Part shown: piece after piece, positions 20,128-30,498 of the stretch
Position numbering within the stretch: the stretch's first letter is position 1
Layout of the letters: each line of letters opens with the position of its first letter
Assembly: GCF_001056295.1 (NCBI RefSeq)
Contig: NZ_JVMD01000015.1
Span: forward strand, 434,001-498,000
DNA length: 64,000 bases
Reading direction: 5' to 3'
From: Corynebacterium halotolerans
GTDB taxonomy: Bacteria > Actinomycetota > Actinomycetes > Mycobacteriales > Mycobacteriaceae
Notes under the pieces: generated by a model
Seen by the model: only the letters and a program-made list of their open reading frames with translations
Told to the model about the DNA's origin: nothing
Database searches by the model: none
Position numbers and translations under genes: made by a program

Positions 20128-23100
20128 CCGCCAACCCCGCAATCGCACCGACCGATGTTGCGATCGTCGCGGCCGAATGCCGGTTCCCCGGAATAGACGG
20201 GTTGGATGACCTGCACCGCCGCATCCGCGCGGGAGCACCGGTTACCGGCCCCGTCGACGGCGAAGCCCCCGGCGATCCCGTGGACGCGCCGGGCTACCTT
20301 CCGGTCGGTTCGGACCCGGGCCCCGTCGAGGAGTTCGACCCCGCGGTGTTCGGCATGTCCGACCGGGAAGCCGAGCTGCTCGAACCGCAGGCTCGCGTCC
20401 TGCACGAACTGTGCCTGCGGGCGCTCGACTCCTGCGGCCACGGGTTCGGTGCCGGCATCGGGCGGGCCGGGGTGGTGCTCGGCGCCACCCACCCGTCGTT
20501 CCTCCACGACCGTTTCCCGGAATTCGATCCGGTGGGCGGGGCGGACCCCGTGTCCGTCATGGAGCAGTCCCTCGGTTCCTACCTCGATTACCTGGCCACG
20601 GGCGTCGCGCACCGGCTGAAGCTGACCGGCCCGAGCTACACGGTGCAGACCGCGTGCTCCACGTCGCTGGTCGCCGTGCACCTGGGCATCCAGCAGCTGC
20701 TGTCCGGGGAATCGGATCTGGTCCTGGCCGGCGGAGCCACCATCCGGACCCCTTCGGGCCGCGGATACGTCCATGTGCCGGACGGCCCCTTCTCCGCCGA
20801 CGGCCGCACCCGCCCGTACTCGGCCGACGCCACGGGCGCGGTGTTCACGCAGGGCGCCGGAGTCGTCGCGCTGCGCCGGGCCACCGACGCGATCGCCGAC
20901 GGAGACCCCATCCTCGCGATCATCCGCGGGTCTGCGGTCAACAACGACGGCGGCCGCTCCGCCGGGCTCATCGCCCCGTCGAGCTCCGCCCACGCGGAGG
21001 TCATCGCCGAAGCGCAGGCGATGGCGGGCGTCGACCCTCGCGACGTCACGTACCTCGAGGGCCATGGCACGGGCACCATCCTCGGCGATCCGCTGGAAAT
21101 CGCCGCCATGGCCGGGGCCTTCGGCCCGGCGGAGCGCCCCTGGTGCACCGTCGGATCGGTGAAGTCCGTCCTCGGGCACTCGGAGGCGGCGTCCGGCATC
21201 GCCGGTCTGCTCGCCGTCGTCGCCGCCCTGCGGAACCGCGAGCTTCCCGGGCTGATCGACACGGGGGCGCCGTCGCCGGCGCTTCCGGTGGAAGGCTCCG
21301 CGCTGCGAATCGCGGATCGCCCGCGGACCTGGGGCAAGCCCGACGACGTCCTCGTCGCCGGCGTCAGTTCGCTCGGTTTCGGGGGAACCAACTGCCACGT
21401 CGTCGTCGCCCAAGCGCCGAATGCGGCCGGGGCGAGTGGACATGGGGGAGCGGCCGACACCGGATTGCCGGCGGTGCTGCCGCATTCGGCGGCCACCCGC
21501 CGCTCCGCGAAAACATTCGCCGACGCCCTCTCCGACTGGGCCGCCCGCCACCCGGGCGAGGCCGCCGACGCCGCGTGGACGCTCGCGGACGGGCGGGCGC
21601 GGCTGCCGTACCGCGGCGCGGTCGTCGTCGATTCCACGGGGCGCACCCTCGACGTCGTCCGCCCGCGGGAATGCTCCGCCGACGCCCGGGTGGTCTTCGC
21701 GTTCCCCGGCGGCGGCGCCCAGCGCGCGGGCATGCTCGAGGACCTGGTCTCCGCGCACCCGCGGTGGCGCCGGGAACTCGATGAGCTTTCCGACGTCGTC
21801 GCCCCGCACGTCGGCGGGGACATCCGGGCGATCTGCGCGCCGCGTGCGTACGGCCTCGACCCGGTGCCGGCGGAGGACCCGCTGCTGGGCCTGCCTGCGC
21901 TCGTCGCCGCGGAGATCATCTGCGCGAAGGCGCTCATCGACGCGGGCGTGCGCCCCGCCGCGCTCATCGGCCACTCCACCGGCGAGTACGCCGCCGCGGT
22001 CGTATCCGGTGCCCTGACCTTCCGGGACATCGCGCCGCTGCTCGGCGCCCGGTCCCGCGCACTCGCGTCGACTGCGGCGGGGGCGATGGCCCGCGTCCGC
22101 GGCGGGGCGGACATGGCGGAAAACCTGCGCGCGGAGTTCCCGTCCCTGGAGATCAGCGCCCTCAATTCGCCCGCTTCGACGGTCGTGGCCGGCGATGCCG
22201 CGACCATTTCCGATCTGGTGGCCTCCCTCGGCGACGCCGCCGACGTGGTGCCGGTGACCGTCGCCGCGCATTCCTCGTTCGTGGAGCCGGCGCTGCCGCG
22301 GGTGCTCCGCGCCGCCGAAGGGCTGCGGGCCGGCGATCCGGCGCTTCCGGCGTACTCCGCGGCCACCGCGGGGCCGGTGGACCGGCATGAGCTTTCCGAC
22401 GCCCGACATTGGGCCGGCCACCTGCGCAATCCCGTGCGCTTCCATGAAACGCTGGTCGCCCTCGTCCGCGATGCCGGCGGCCCCGTGGCCGTGGTCAACG
22501 TCGGCCCCGGGGCGTCGTTGGCGGCGCTCGCGCGTGAAGCCGGCGATCCCGGCATCATCGCCACCGTCACCGCGGCCGGCGACGATGGCGCGGTGTCGGA
22601 CGCCTCCGTGGCCGCTGCCGCCGCCGAGCTGTGGACCGCCGGCGCCGAACTCGATGTGCCGCGCGGCCGCCGGGTGCCGCTGCCCCCGTACCCGTTCGAC
22701 CGCAGGAAGCTGTGGCCCGCGGACTCGGACACCTCCCCGCGACGCGGGAACTCGCCCGGTGGATCCGGTGGATCCGGTGGCGCCGCCGGGTCCGGCGGGG
22801 CGGTTCGCTCCGGAGCGGCAGGTGCGGAGGCGGGACCGTTCCACCGCATCAGAGAGGTCCCGTTGCCGCCGATCGGGCGCCGGGCCCCCGGGCCCCGGAC
22901 GGCCGTCTCACTCGCCGCCGACGCGGAGTCCGCCGTGGCTGCGCTGCCGGGCATCCTCGCCCGCCACGCCGCGGCCGATCGGATCCTGGAGCTGAGGTGC
23001 GCGTCCCCGGACATCGCCCGTCTCGTCGGGGCCGCGCTGCGTTCCCTGCTCGCCGAGATCCCGGCGCGGGCCATCGCGGTCGCCGGCGACGTCGACGTCA

Positions 23101-26100
23101 CCGCCGTCGATGCGGCGGCCGCCGCCGGGGCCATGGCCGTCTTCGATGACGGGCGCGGCCCCCGGGTGGAAATGCCGGTGCCGGCCGCCGGCGTCGCCGC
23201 CGATGCTCCCGGCGCCCTCGATGCGGGGGAGTGGGAGCTGCCGGACGTCGCCGTCATCCTCGGCGGTGGCGGGCGCGTCGGCCGCGCCCTCGGTTCCGCG
23301 TTGGCGGAGTCGGGGGTCCGCGTCCTCGTCGGCACCCGCGGCGAAGGCCCCGGGCACGTCGATCCGGCGAACGCCGACGACGTCGCGCGGCTGCTAAGGG
23401 GAGCCGGCTGCGGTCCGGATTCCACCGTGATCGTGTCCACGGGCGTCGTCGGCGAGAAGGCGTTCTCCGAGGCCTCCGAGATCGACGAGAACACGGTGCG
23501 CGAGCATTTCGCGGCGAAATCCGACGTCGTCGGCGCGGTCGCGGACGCCTGCACCATGCTCGGCGCCGACGCGCCGGGCCGCGTGCTGGTGATGTCGTCG
23601 CTCGCCGCGCACGTCGGCGGGCTGGGCCTCGCCCCCTACGCCGCGGCGAACCGCGCGGCCGAGCTGGTGCCGCCCCCGTCGACCCGGACCACCTGGACCG
23701 TGATCGCCTCGGATGGCTGGATGCTGGGCGGGGCCAATTCCTTCGGCGACCGGCTTCTCGACGGCGCCCTCCCCGCCGACCGCGCCGTGCGCCACGTCGT
23801 CGGGCTGCTCCGCCATCCCGTCGATGGCACGGTGCTGCTGACCCGCAGGGATCCCCGCGCCGCGCTGCCGGGCCGGCCCGCCGCCGGCTCGGGCGACGTG
23901 GGCGGCGACCGGCTCCTCGGCACCGGAGACGGCCCATCGGCTGACGCCGCCGGTTCCGCGGACGGAAGCGAGACCGACGAAACGGCGTCCCCGGAACACC
24001 GCGTCGAGGGCATCCGATCGGCGTGGCGGCGGGCATTGGGCCGCGACATCCCCGACGACGCCGACTTCTTCGCCCTCGGCGGCAGTTCGCTGCAGGCCAC
24101 GAAACTCCTCGCGGAGGTCCGCGATCGCCACGGCCTGGACATGCGGCTGCGGGATCTCCTGGCCGACCCGACGTTCGCGGGGATGGCCGGACGGGTCGCG
24201 GCCGCCCCCACGGCCCCCGACGCCGACGCGCGTGGCACCGACGCCGTCTCCGCGGCGGAGACGGCGGATGGTTACGCCGCCACCGCCGCCGGCGGTCCCG
24301 CGGACCGGGCGGGAGCGGGCGACGCCGAACCGGCGCCGTCGCAAAGCAATCGGACCTGGCCGTTGACGCCGGTGCAGCGGGCCTACCTGACCGGGCGGAC
24401 CCGATCCTTCGGCATCGCGGCCGCCGCCTGCCACAGTTTCGTGGAAACCGTCGTCCCCGACCTCGACGTCGAGCGACTCGGCGCGGCGGTGACCGCCGTG
24501 ATCGGCCGGCATCCGATGCTGCGGGCCATCGTCGATGCCGAGGGGCACCACGCGGTCGAGCCCGGCGACTACATCGTCCCCGTCACCGACTGCCGACGCG
24601 GGGGCGACTCCGCGGCGGCCCTGGATCGCTGGCGCGAGCGCAATGCGACACGGACGACGCCCGCCGACCGGTGGCCCCTGGTGTCGGTGTCCGTGGCGCT
24701 GGCCGACGACGGCGCGCACATCGGCTGGTCGGTCGACGTCCTCGTCTGCGATGCGGCGAGTTTCGGCGTCCTCTTCGACGAGGTGTCCCGCGCCTACCGC
24801 GGCGAGGCCCTGCCGCCGGCGCCGTCCGTCCACTTCGGCGATCACGTCCGGAGCCTGCGCACCACCGGCGCGGACGCCGCCTACTGGGAGGAACGTGCGG
24901 AGCTGCTGCCTCCCGCACCCGACCTCGGCGACCCGGGCGACGGCGCGGCCGCGGAGTTCATCCGTGCCACCCACCGGCTCGACGCCGGCCTCGACGAGGA
25001 GCTCACCCTCGCGGCGGCCCGGCTGGGCGTCACGCCCACGACGGTGCTGCTGACCGCCTACGCCGCCACGCTCGCCGCGGAAAGCGGGGCGGCGGAGCTG
25101 TCGGTCGTCCTGACCGTGTTCGACCGCCCGGCCGGGTTCGGGGGCGTGATCGGCGACTTCACCACCCTCGTGCCGTGCGCGCTGGAGGTCACGGGGAACT
25201 CCCGCGTAGACGTCCGGTCCACGGGCGCCGCGATGTTCGAGGTCCTCGATCACGCGACGGTGCCGGCGCCGGAGATCCTCGCGACGAGGTCCGCGCTGGA
25301 CGGGGAACCGTTCCGACTGCCGGTCGTGTTCACGTCGACGCTGGGCACCCAAGTCGACGGCGGCGCCGGCGGGCGCGGGCTCGGGTCGCTGGTCGGCGGC
25401 GCCAGCCAGACGCCGCAGGTGATCCTCGACCACCAGGTCTTCCTGTGGGAGGGCGCGACCCACGTGCAGTTCGACGCGCTGGCGTCCGTCTTCGACGCGG
25501 CGCGCCTGGACGGGTTCCTCGCCGCCTACCTGGACAACCTCGCCGCCATCGTCGCCGCGGGGGAGGGCCGTCCCGACGGTCCGGCCGCCCGTGCGGACGG
25601 GCCCGCCGGGCCGGAGCCCGACGACGCCGACCGGGCGCCCGAAGACGCCGGGGCATCGCCCGACGCCGACCCCGTGCCCGGCGATGGTCCGGTGCCCGAA
25701 GAATCCGACCCGGTGCTCGCCACCTGGGCGCGGATCTTGGGCGTCGACCGCGCCGGCGTCGACCCCGATTCCACGTGGGCGGAATCCGGCGGCGACTCGC
25801 TCGACGCCATCCGCCTGGTCGCGGCCTTGCGGGCCCTCGGCATCGACGCCGACGTCGACGAGATCATCGGCGGAGCGACGCCCGCCACGTTGTCCCGCCG
25901 CGTGGCCGATGCAGACCTCCCGGCCGTCCCCGCCGCCATCGTGCGGCACCCGGCCGGTGAGCCGTTCCCGCTCACGCCGCTGCAGCAGGCCTACCTGGTC
26001 GGCTCCCGCGGCGGGTGGGCCTTCGGCCATGATTCGGCCCACTTCTACGTCGACTACTTCGACCCGGACGTCACCGGCGACGCATTGCGCCGCGCGGTGC

Positions 26101-28655
26101 GCGCGCTCATCCGGCACCAGCCGATGCTCCGGGCCGTCGTGCTGGACGACGGCAACCAGGTCGTCCTCGATCCGCGGGACCCGGCTCTCGACGAACCTCC
26201 GGTGGAGGTCATCGACCTGCGCGACGCCGACGACGGCGCCGTCTCCGGGGCCATCGACGGCATCCGCCGCACCTGGCCGGACGAGCCGGTCGATCCGACC
26301 CGCTGGCCGAGCTTCCGGGTGCTGGCCCACCTGCTCCCCGGCGGCGGCGCGCGGGTCCACGTGCAGGCCAGCCTGCTGTTCGTCGACGGCTGGTCCTTCT
26401 ACCTGTTCTTCGATCAGCTGCTGACCTTCGCCGACGACCCGAACGTCGTGCTGCCGCAGCCGTCGCTGACGTTCGCGGATTACACGGCCACCGTCGCCGA
26501 GCTCGACGGGGCGAAGCGCGACGCGGACGCCGAGTGGTGGCGCGGCGAATTGCCCGCGCTGCCGGCCCCGCCGGCGCTGCCGCTGGTCTCGGCCAGCGGG
26601 CACGGCATGGTCCGCGAGGCCAGGCGCCTCGACGCGGCCCGGGCCCGGGAGCTGTTCGACCGGTGCCGGGAACGGTCGACCACGCCGACCGCCGTCATCG
26701 GCGCCGCATGGGCGCGCGCGGTGTGCGCGCTCACGGGGGACGAGGAGCTGCTGCTGACGGTCCTGTATTTCAACCGCCGCCCGGTGGCGGAGGACATCGA
26801 CCGGGTGCTCGGCCCGTTCTCGACGACGACGCTGATCACCTGCGCCCCGCGGGCGTGGGGTTCCGGTGCGCCGGATGGATTCACCGGTGCCCTGGCCCGT
26901 TCCCTGGCCCACGGCGCGGTGACCGGGGTCGAGGTGGCGCGCATGCTGTTGCGACATCGCGCCTCCCGAGAGGTCGTGGCGCCGGTGGTGTTCACGTCCA
27001 CGCTCGGCTTCGGCGACGGGGCCAGCGAAGCCGCCACCGCGCGCATCGACGAATCCGACGTGCATGAACGCGTGGTGACGCCGCAGGTGCTCCTGGACCT
27101 GCAGGCCTCCGCCGAAAACGGGTCCATCGCGGTCAACCTCGATTCCCCCGCGGGCGCATTTCGCCCCGAGGTGACGGAGTGGCTGATGGAGCGCGTCCTC
27201 GCCGACGTCGACGGGTTCATCGACGGAGAAGGGTTCGCGAAGATGGAAGAAACGGAGGAACCCGCAATCTCCGGCGGGCCGTCGGAAAGCGGCGTCGATC
27301 CCATGGATCCGGAAAATTCCGCGGCCCCGCGCGGTGCCGGCGCGGCGGCGGGCACCGGCGCGACCGATGCCGCCGGTGCGGTCCGTGCCGCGCCGCCGAC
27401 CGCCGCAACCGCGGCGTGGAACGAGGGCACGTGTTCTCCCGAGGCGCTGGCGGCGGTGGCGGAGGAGTTCGCCGCGGCGCTGGGCCGCCCGGTTCCCGCC
27501 GATGCCGACCTGTACCGGGAAGGCGGCGATTCGTTGACGATGATCCGCATCGTCGCCGGGTTGCGGAGCCGCCGCGACCTGGAGATCCTGCCGGAGGACT
27601 TCCTCGCCGACCCCACCCCGGCCGGAGTGGCCGCCCGGGTCCGGCCGCGGCTCGATCCGGCGTCGCATGTGCTGCCGCTGTGCGGCGGCACCGGCGAACC
27701 GCTGTACCTCCTGCATCCGTCCGGCGGGGACGTCCTCTGCTACATGGGGCTCGCCCGAGGTTTGGGCGACCGCCCCGTGTACGCGATCTCCGACCCCGGC
27801 CTGGAGGGAACGCCGATGCCCGTGGACATTGCCGCGGTGGCCGACGCCTATGCGGCGGTCATCGTCGCCCATCGCCGGGAACTCGGCGAGCGCGGCACCC
27901 ACGGCCTCGACGGCGACGGCGATGGCCTGCTGCTCGGCGGCTGGTCGATGGGCGGCACCGTCGCCCACACCCTGGCCGTGCTGTTGAAGGGCCGCGGCGT
28001 CCGCGTCGCCGGCCTGATCCTGCTCGATTCGAACTCGCCCGACCTCATCCGGGCCCTGACCGGCATGGACGAGGCCGAGGTCGACGCCGAATTCGCGCGC
28101 CGGTATCTGCAGTCGCTCCAGGCCTTCGCCGACGGCGACGTCGACGCGTCGTCCGTGACCGCCGAGCGACCGGCGGCGTCGGTGGCCCGCGCCCTGGACG
28201 CCCGGGGGCTATCCGCCGGCGAAGTCGAACGGCGGCTGTCCGTGTTCACCCGGCATCTGGCGGGTCTCGCGGAGCTGAGCGCACCGACGCTCTCCGGCGT
28301 GCCCGCGTTGCTGGTCGAGGCCGGCGAGAAGAGCCCCGCGAACTCCGGCGTGGGGATGGGCGTGGATGATGCGGTGGGCGTCGAAAAGCTCGGTTGGGGC
28401 GACGCCCTCCCGGCCGCCACCGAGGTGGCGACCGTCGCCGCGCACCACTATTCGATTCTGAAGGACCCCGCGCTGCAGGACGTCGTCCGCCTGGTCGGGG
28501 GCTTCCTGGCCCGGATCGGCGATGAACTCGATGCCGGGCGCGAGGAAGTTGCACGACCCGCCGGGGACGATCGTCCCGGCGCAGACCATGGATCCGGCGG
28601 GCGGCCGACGCCCGCGGAATCCCGAACGAAGGAGCCCGTCGATGGCGGAGAATGA
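20124..28655 (+). CDS. Hybrid PKS/NRPS KS-AT-KR-ACP-Cy-PCP-Cy-PCP-TE (yersiniabactin HMWP1-like with an extra Cy-PCP)
   Basis: 2843 aa. The domains, in order, are as follows. Ketosynthase with TACSTS (Cys178), EGHGTGT and KSVLGHSEAA. Acyltransferase from about 522 with GHSTGEY (Ser618). Ketoreductase with LGGGGRVG near 1046, Ser1159 and Tyr1172. ACP Ser1322. Cy3 from L1414 with an intact motif D1538, D1543, S1546. PCP Ser1892. Cy4 from L1950 with S2083 in place of the first Asp, then D2088 and S2091. PCP Ser2470. Thioesterase with GWSMGG (Ser2608) and a C-terminal AHHYS. There is no adenylation or methyltransferase domain, so Cys must come from the A domain of the preceding protein. Yersiniabactin HMWP1 is KS-AT-MT-KR-ACP-Cy-MT-PCP-TE; this protein has one more Cy-PCP and no MT. 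A Gly/Ser linker with a GGTGGATCC repeat joins AT and KR. AT specificity (VAAH in place of HAFH/YASH) is not decided. Confidence 0.93.
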   Translation: MTANPAIAPTDVAIVAAECRFPGIDGLDDLHRRIRAGAPVTGPVDGEAPGDPVDAPGYLPVGSDPGPVEEFDPAVFGMSDREAELLEPQARVLHELCLRALDSCGHGFGAGIGRAGVVLGATHPSFLHDRFPEFDPVGGADPVSVMEQSLGSYLDYLATGVAHRLKLTGPSYTVQTACSTSLVAVHLGIQQLLSGESDLVLAGGATIRTPSGRGYVHVPDGPFSADGRTRPYSADATGAVFTQGAGVVALRRATDAIADGDPILAIIRGSAVNNDGGRSAGLIAPSSSAHAEVIAEAQAMAGVDPRDVTYLEGHGTGTILGDPLEIAAMAGAFGPAERPWCTVGSVKSVLGHSEAASGIAGLLAVVAALRNRELPGLIDTGAPSPALPVEGSALRIADRPRTWGKPDDVLVAGVSSLGFGGTNCHVVVAQAPNAAGASGHGGAADTGLPAVLPHSAATRRSAKTFADALSDWAARHPGEAADAAWTLADGRARLPYRGAVVVDSTGRTLDVVRPRECSADARVVFAFPGGGAQRAGMLEDLVSAHPRWRRELDELSDVVAPHVGGDIRAICAPRAYGLDPVPAEDPLLGLPALVAAEIICAKALIDAGVRPAALIGHSTGEYAAAVVSGALTFRDIAPLLGARSRALASTAAGAMARVRGGADMAENLRAEFPSLEISALNSPASTVVAGDAATISDLVASLGDAADVVPVTVAAHSSFVEPALPRVLRAAEGLRAGDPALPAYSAATAGPVDRHELSDARHWAGHLRNPVRFHETLVALVRDAGGPVAVVNVGPGASLAALAREAGDPGIIATVTAAGDDGAVSDASVAAAAAELWTAGAELDVPRGRRVPLPPYPFDRRKLWPADSDTSPRRGNSPGGSGGSGGAAGSGGAVRSGAAGAEAGPFHRIREVPLPPIGRRAPGPRTAVSLAADAESAVAALPGILARHAAADRILELRCASPDIARLVGAALRSLLAEIPARAIAVAGDVDVTAVDAAAAAGAMAVFDDGRGPRVEMPVPAAGVAADAPGALDAGEWELPDVAVILGGGGRVGRALGSALAESGVRVLVGTRGEGPGHVDPANADDVARLLRGAGCGPDSTVIVSTGVVGEKAFSEASEIDENTVREHFAAKSDVVGAVADACTMLGADAPGRVLVMSSLAAHVGGLGLAPYAAANRAAELVPPPSTRTTWTVIASDGWMLGGANSFGDRLLDGALPADRAVRHVVGLLRHPVDGTVLLTRRDPRAALPGRPAAGSGDVGGDRLLGTGDGPSADAAGSADGSETDETASPEHRVEGIRSAWRRALGRDIPDDADFFALGGSSLQATKLLAEVRDRHGLDMRLRDLLADPTFAGMAGRVAAAPTAPDADARGTDAVSAAETADGYAATAAGGPADRAGAGDAEPAPSQSNRTWPLTPVQRAYLTGRTRSFGIAAAACHSFVETVVPDLDVERLGAAVTAVIGRHPMLRAIVDAEGHHAVEPGDYIVPVTDCRRGGDSAAALDRWRERNATRTTPADRWPLVSVSVALADDGAHIGWSVDVLVCDAASFGVLFDEVSRAYRGEALPPAPSVHFGDHVRSLRTTGADAAYWEERAELLPPAPDLGDPGDGAAAEFIRATHRLDAGLDEELTLAAARLGVTPTTVLLTAYAATLAAESGAAELSVVLTVFDRPAGFGGVIGDFTTLVPCALEVTGNSRVDVRSTGAAMFEVLDHATVPAPEILATRSALDGEPFRLPVVFTSTLGTQVDGGAGGRGLGSLVGGASQTPQVILDHQVFLWEGATHVQFDALASVFDAARLDGFLAAYLDNLAAIVAAGEGRPDGPAARADGPAGPEPDDADRAPEDAGASPDADPVPGDGPVPEESDPVLATWARILGVDRAGVDPDSTWAESGGDSLDAIRLVAALRALGIDADVDEIIGGATPATLSRRVADADLPAVPAAIVRHPAGEPFPLTPLQQAYLVGSRGGWAFGHDSAHFYVDYFDPDVTGDALRRAVRALIRHQPMLRAVVLDDGNQVVLDPRDPALDEPPVEVIDLRDADDGAVSGAIDGIRRTWPDEPVDPTRWPSFRVLAHLLPGGGARVHVQASLLFVDGWSFYLFFDQLLTFADDPNVVLPQPSLTFADYTATVAELDGAKRDADAEWWRGELPALPAPPALPLVSASGHGMVREARRLDAARARELFDRCRERSTTPTAVIGAAWARAVCALTGDEELLLTVLYFNRRPVAEDIDRVLGPFSTTTLITCAPRAWGSGAPDGFTGALARSLAHGAVTGVEVARMLLRHRASREVVAPVVFTSTLGFGDGASEAATARIDESDVHERVVTPQVLLDLQASAENGSIAVNLDSPAGAFRPEVTEWLMERVLADVDGFIDGEGFAKMEETEEPAISGGPSESGVDPMDPENSAAPRGAGAAAGTGATDAAGAVRAAPPTAATAAWNEGTCSPEALAAVAEEFAAALGRPVPADADLYREGGDSLTMIRIVAGLRSRRDLEILPEDFLADPTPAGVAARVRPRLDPASHVLPLCGGTGEPLYLLHPSGGDVLCYMGLARGLGDRPVYAISDPGLEGTPMPVDIAAVADAYAAVIVAHRRELGERGTHGLDGDGDGLLLGGWSMGGTVAHTLAVLLKGRGVRVAGLILLDSNSPDLIRALTGMDEAEVDAEFARRYLQSLQAFADGDVDASSVTAERPAASVARALDARGLSAGEVERRLSVFTRHLAGLAELSAPTLSGVPALLVEAGEKSPANSGVGMGVDDAVGVEKLGWGDALPAATEVATVAAHHYSILKDPALQDVVRLVGGFLARIGDELDAGREEVARPAGDDRPGADHGSGGRPTPAESRTKEPVDGGE

Positions 28656-30498
28656 TTTGCCCGGTTCAAAGGAGACGCAGGCTCCGCCCCAGGAGGAGCG
28701 GCGTCCGCAGGGCCCGGATTACCGGTCCGCGCCGCGCCTGCTGTCGCGGTTCATCGGCCGCCGCGCCCCGGTGATGGCCGCGGCGATCGCGTGCGGCATC
28801 GTCGCCGGCGTGTGCGAGGTCCTGCCGGCGTGGGCCGTGTGGCGTTTGGTGTCGGCCATCGTCGACGGCGGCGCCGACATGGGCGACGTGACGTCCGCGG
28901 CGTTCATCGCGCTGGCGGGCGTGGTCGGCAAGGCGGTGTTCTTCGCGGCGTCGACGGCCCTGGCCCATCTGGTCGCGTTCGGCGTCATCGCCGACATCCG
29001 CATGGAGCTGGGCCGGGTGTGGACGTCGACGTCCGTCGGCGCGCTGGCCCGCGTGCATTCCTCGCGGGCGAAGACCATCGCGCTCGACCATTGCGAGAAG
29101 CTCGAGCTGTTCATCGCGCACGCCGTGCCGGAGGCCGCCGCGGCGATCACGATGTGGTCGGCGGTGACCATCTGGCTTTTCGCCGTCGATTGGCGGCTGG
29201 CGCTGGCGACCGTCTTCCTGGTGCCGTTCGCGTTCGCCACGATGATCCATGCGATGCGCTCCAACGGGCACCGCATGGGGGAGTGGGTCGCCGCCAACGG
29301 CCGCATGGGCGCGGCGATCCTCGATTTCATCACCGCCATGCCGGTCATCCGCGTGTTCAACCGCACCGGCGAGGACCATCGCCGCACCTCCGACGCAGTC
29401 CGCCGCAATGCGGAGCTGCAGTCGGCGTGGGGCAAGGCGTTCGTCACGTGGGGTGCGCCGTTTTCCACGCTGGTCGCCTCCGGCATCGCGGTCATCGCGC
29501 CCGTCGCGGCGTGGCTGCTGTCGCGGGGCGAGGTGGAGCCCGCGGTGGTGCTGCTGTTCATCATCCTCGGCCCCACGTACCCGGTGCCGCTGGTGACGCT
29601 GTTCTACCGCATGGTGGTGCTGCCGATGCTGGCCACGGGAGCCGCCGAGATCGAGGCGCAGCTCGCGTCCGTGCCGGCGGTCGGATCCGGCGACGCCACG
29701 TCGGAGCCGCGCGACGCCGGAGAGGCGCCGGGCCGACGCGACGTCGACGTCCGCTTCGAGGGCGTGACCTTCTCCTACGAACCCGGCGTCCCGGTGCTCC
29801 ACGACATCTCGTTCACCGCGCCCGCCGGCGGGGTGACGGCACTGGTGGGGGTGAGCGGTTCGGGCAAGTCGACGATCGGCGAGCTGGCGCTCGGGTTCCA
29901 CCGGCCGGATTCCGGCCGGGTGCTCATCGGGGGCCGCGACGTCTCGCGGCTTTCCGACGCCGACCTCTACCCGATGGTGTCGGCGGTATTCCAGCGACCG
30001 CACCTGCTGGCCGGGACGATCCGCGAGAACATCCTGCTGGGGCGCCCCGATGCATCTCCGGCGGAGATCACCGCCGCGTTGGACGCCGCCGCGGTGACCG
30101 GTTTCGCCGATGAGCTCGACGACGGCCTGGACACGCGGCTGGGCGAATCCGGTTCGGGATTGTCCGGCGGCGAACGCCAGCGGACGTCCATCGCCAGGGC
30201 GCTGCTGGCCGACCGGCCGGTGCTGATCCTCGACGAGGCCACCGCCGCCACCGACCCCGACAACGAGGCGCTGATCCAAAACGGCCTCGCCGAATTGACG
30301 GCCGACGGGACGGTGCTGGTCATCGCCCACCGGTTGCACACGATCCGCCGCGCCGACGCGATCCTCGTCATGTCCGGCGGGCGCATCGTCGAACGCGGCA
30401 CCCACGAGGAACTCATGGCCACCGACGGCGAATACGCGCGCCTGTGGAGGCGCCAGGAGGAAACCATGACCCCGATCCGCCGAGGAGACGACCGATGA
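28642..30498 (+). CDS. ABC transporter, membrane plus ATPase half-transporter (YbtP/IrtA-like)
   Basis: 618 aa. The start ATG at 28642 lies inside the end of the PKS gene (14-bp overlap) with AAGGAG seven bases upstream; the longer frame from 28522 has no ribosome site. Exporter-fold membrane domain about 30-330, then a nucleotide-binding domain with GVSGSGKST, LSGGERQR and LILDEATAATD. The siderophore-interacting reductase domain found at the N-terminus of mycobacterial IrtA is absent, as in YbtP. The known family pair YbtP/YbtQ imports ferric yersiniabactin despite the exporter fold. The neighbouring gene encodes the partner subunit. Import of the locus product is inferred. Confidence 0.92.
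   Translation: MAENDLPGSKETQAPPQEERRPQGPDYRSAPRLLSRFIGRRAPVMAAAIACGIVAGVCEVLPAWAVWRLVSAIVDGGADMGDVTSAAFIALAGVVGKAVFFAASTALAHLVAFGVIADIRMELGRVWTSTSVGALARVHSSRAKTIALDHCEKLELFIAHAVPEAAAAITMWSAVTIWLFAVDWRLALATVFLVPFAFATMIHAMRSNGHRMGEWVAANGRMGAAILDFITAMPVIRVFNRTGEDHRRTSDAVRRNAELQSAWGKAFVTWGAPFSTLVASGIAVIAPVAAWLLSRGEVEPAVVLLFIILGPTYPVPLVTLFYRMVVLPMLATGAAEIEAQLASVPAVGSGDATSEPRDAGEAPGRRDVDVRFEGVTFSYEPGVPVLHDISFTAPAGGVTALVGVSGSGKSTIGELALGFHRPDSGRVLIGGRDVSRLSDADLYPMVSAVFQRPHLLAGTIRENILLGRPDASPAEITAALDAAAVTGFADELDDGLDTRLGESGSGLSGGERQRTSIARALLADRPVLILDEATAATDPDNEALIQNGLAELTADGTVLVIAHRLHTIRRADAILVMSGGRIVERGTHEELMATDGEYARLWRRQEETMTPIRRGDDR

Noticed and set aside
14575..20238. Open frame of 1887 codons antisense to the NRPS
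   Set aside because: Arg/Gly-rich composition without any domain; a by-product of high G+C third positions opposite a gene with clear catalytic motifs.
23394..27968. Open frame of 1524 codons antisense to the PKS/NRPS
   Set aside because: Same reason: no motif, low-complexity composition, opposite an intact multidomain enzyme.
28522..28641. N-terminal extension of the first exporter-fold ABC gene
   Set aside because: No ribosome site, non-conserved residues and complete overlap with the thioesterase end; the ATG at 28642 has AAGGAG.
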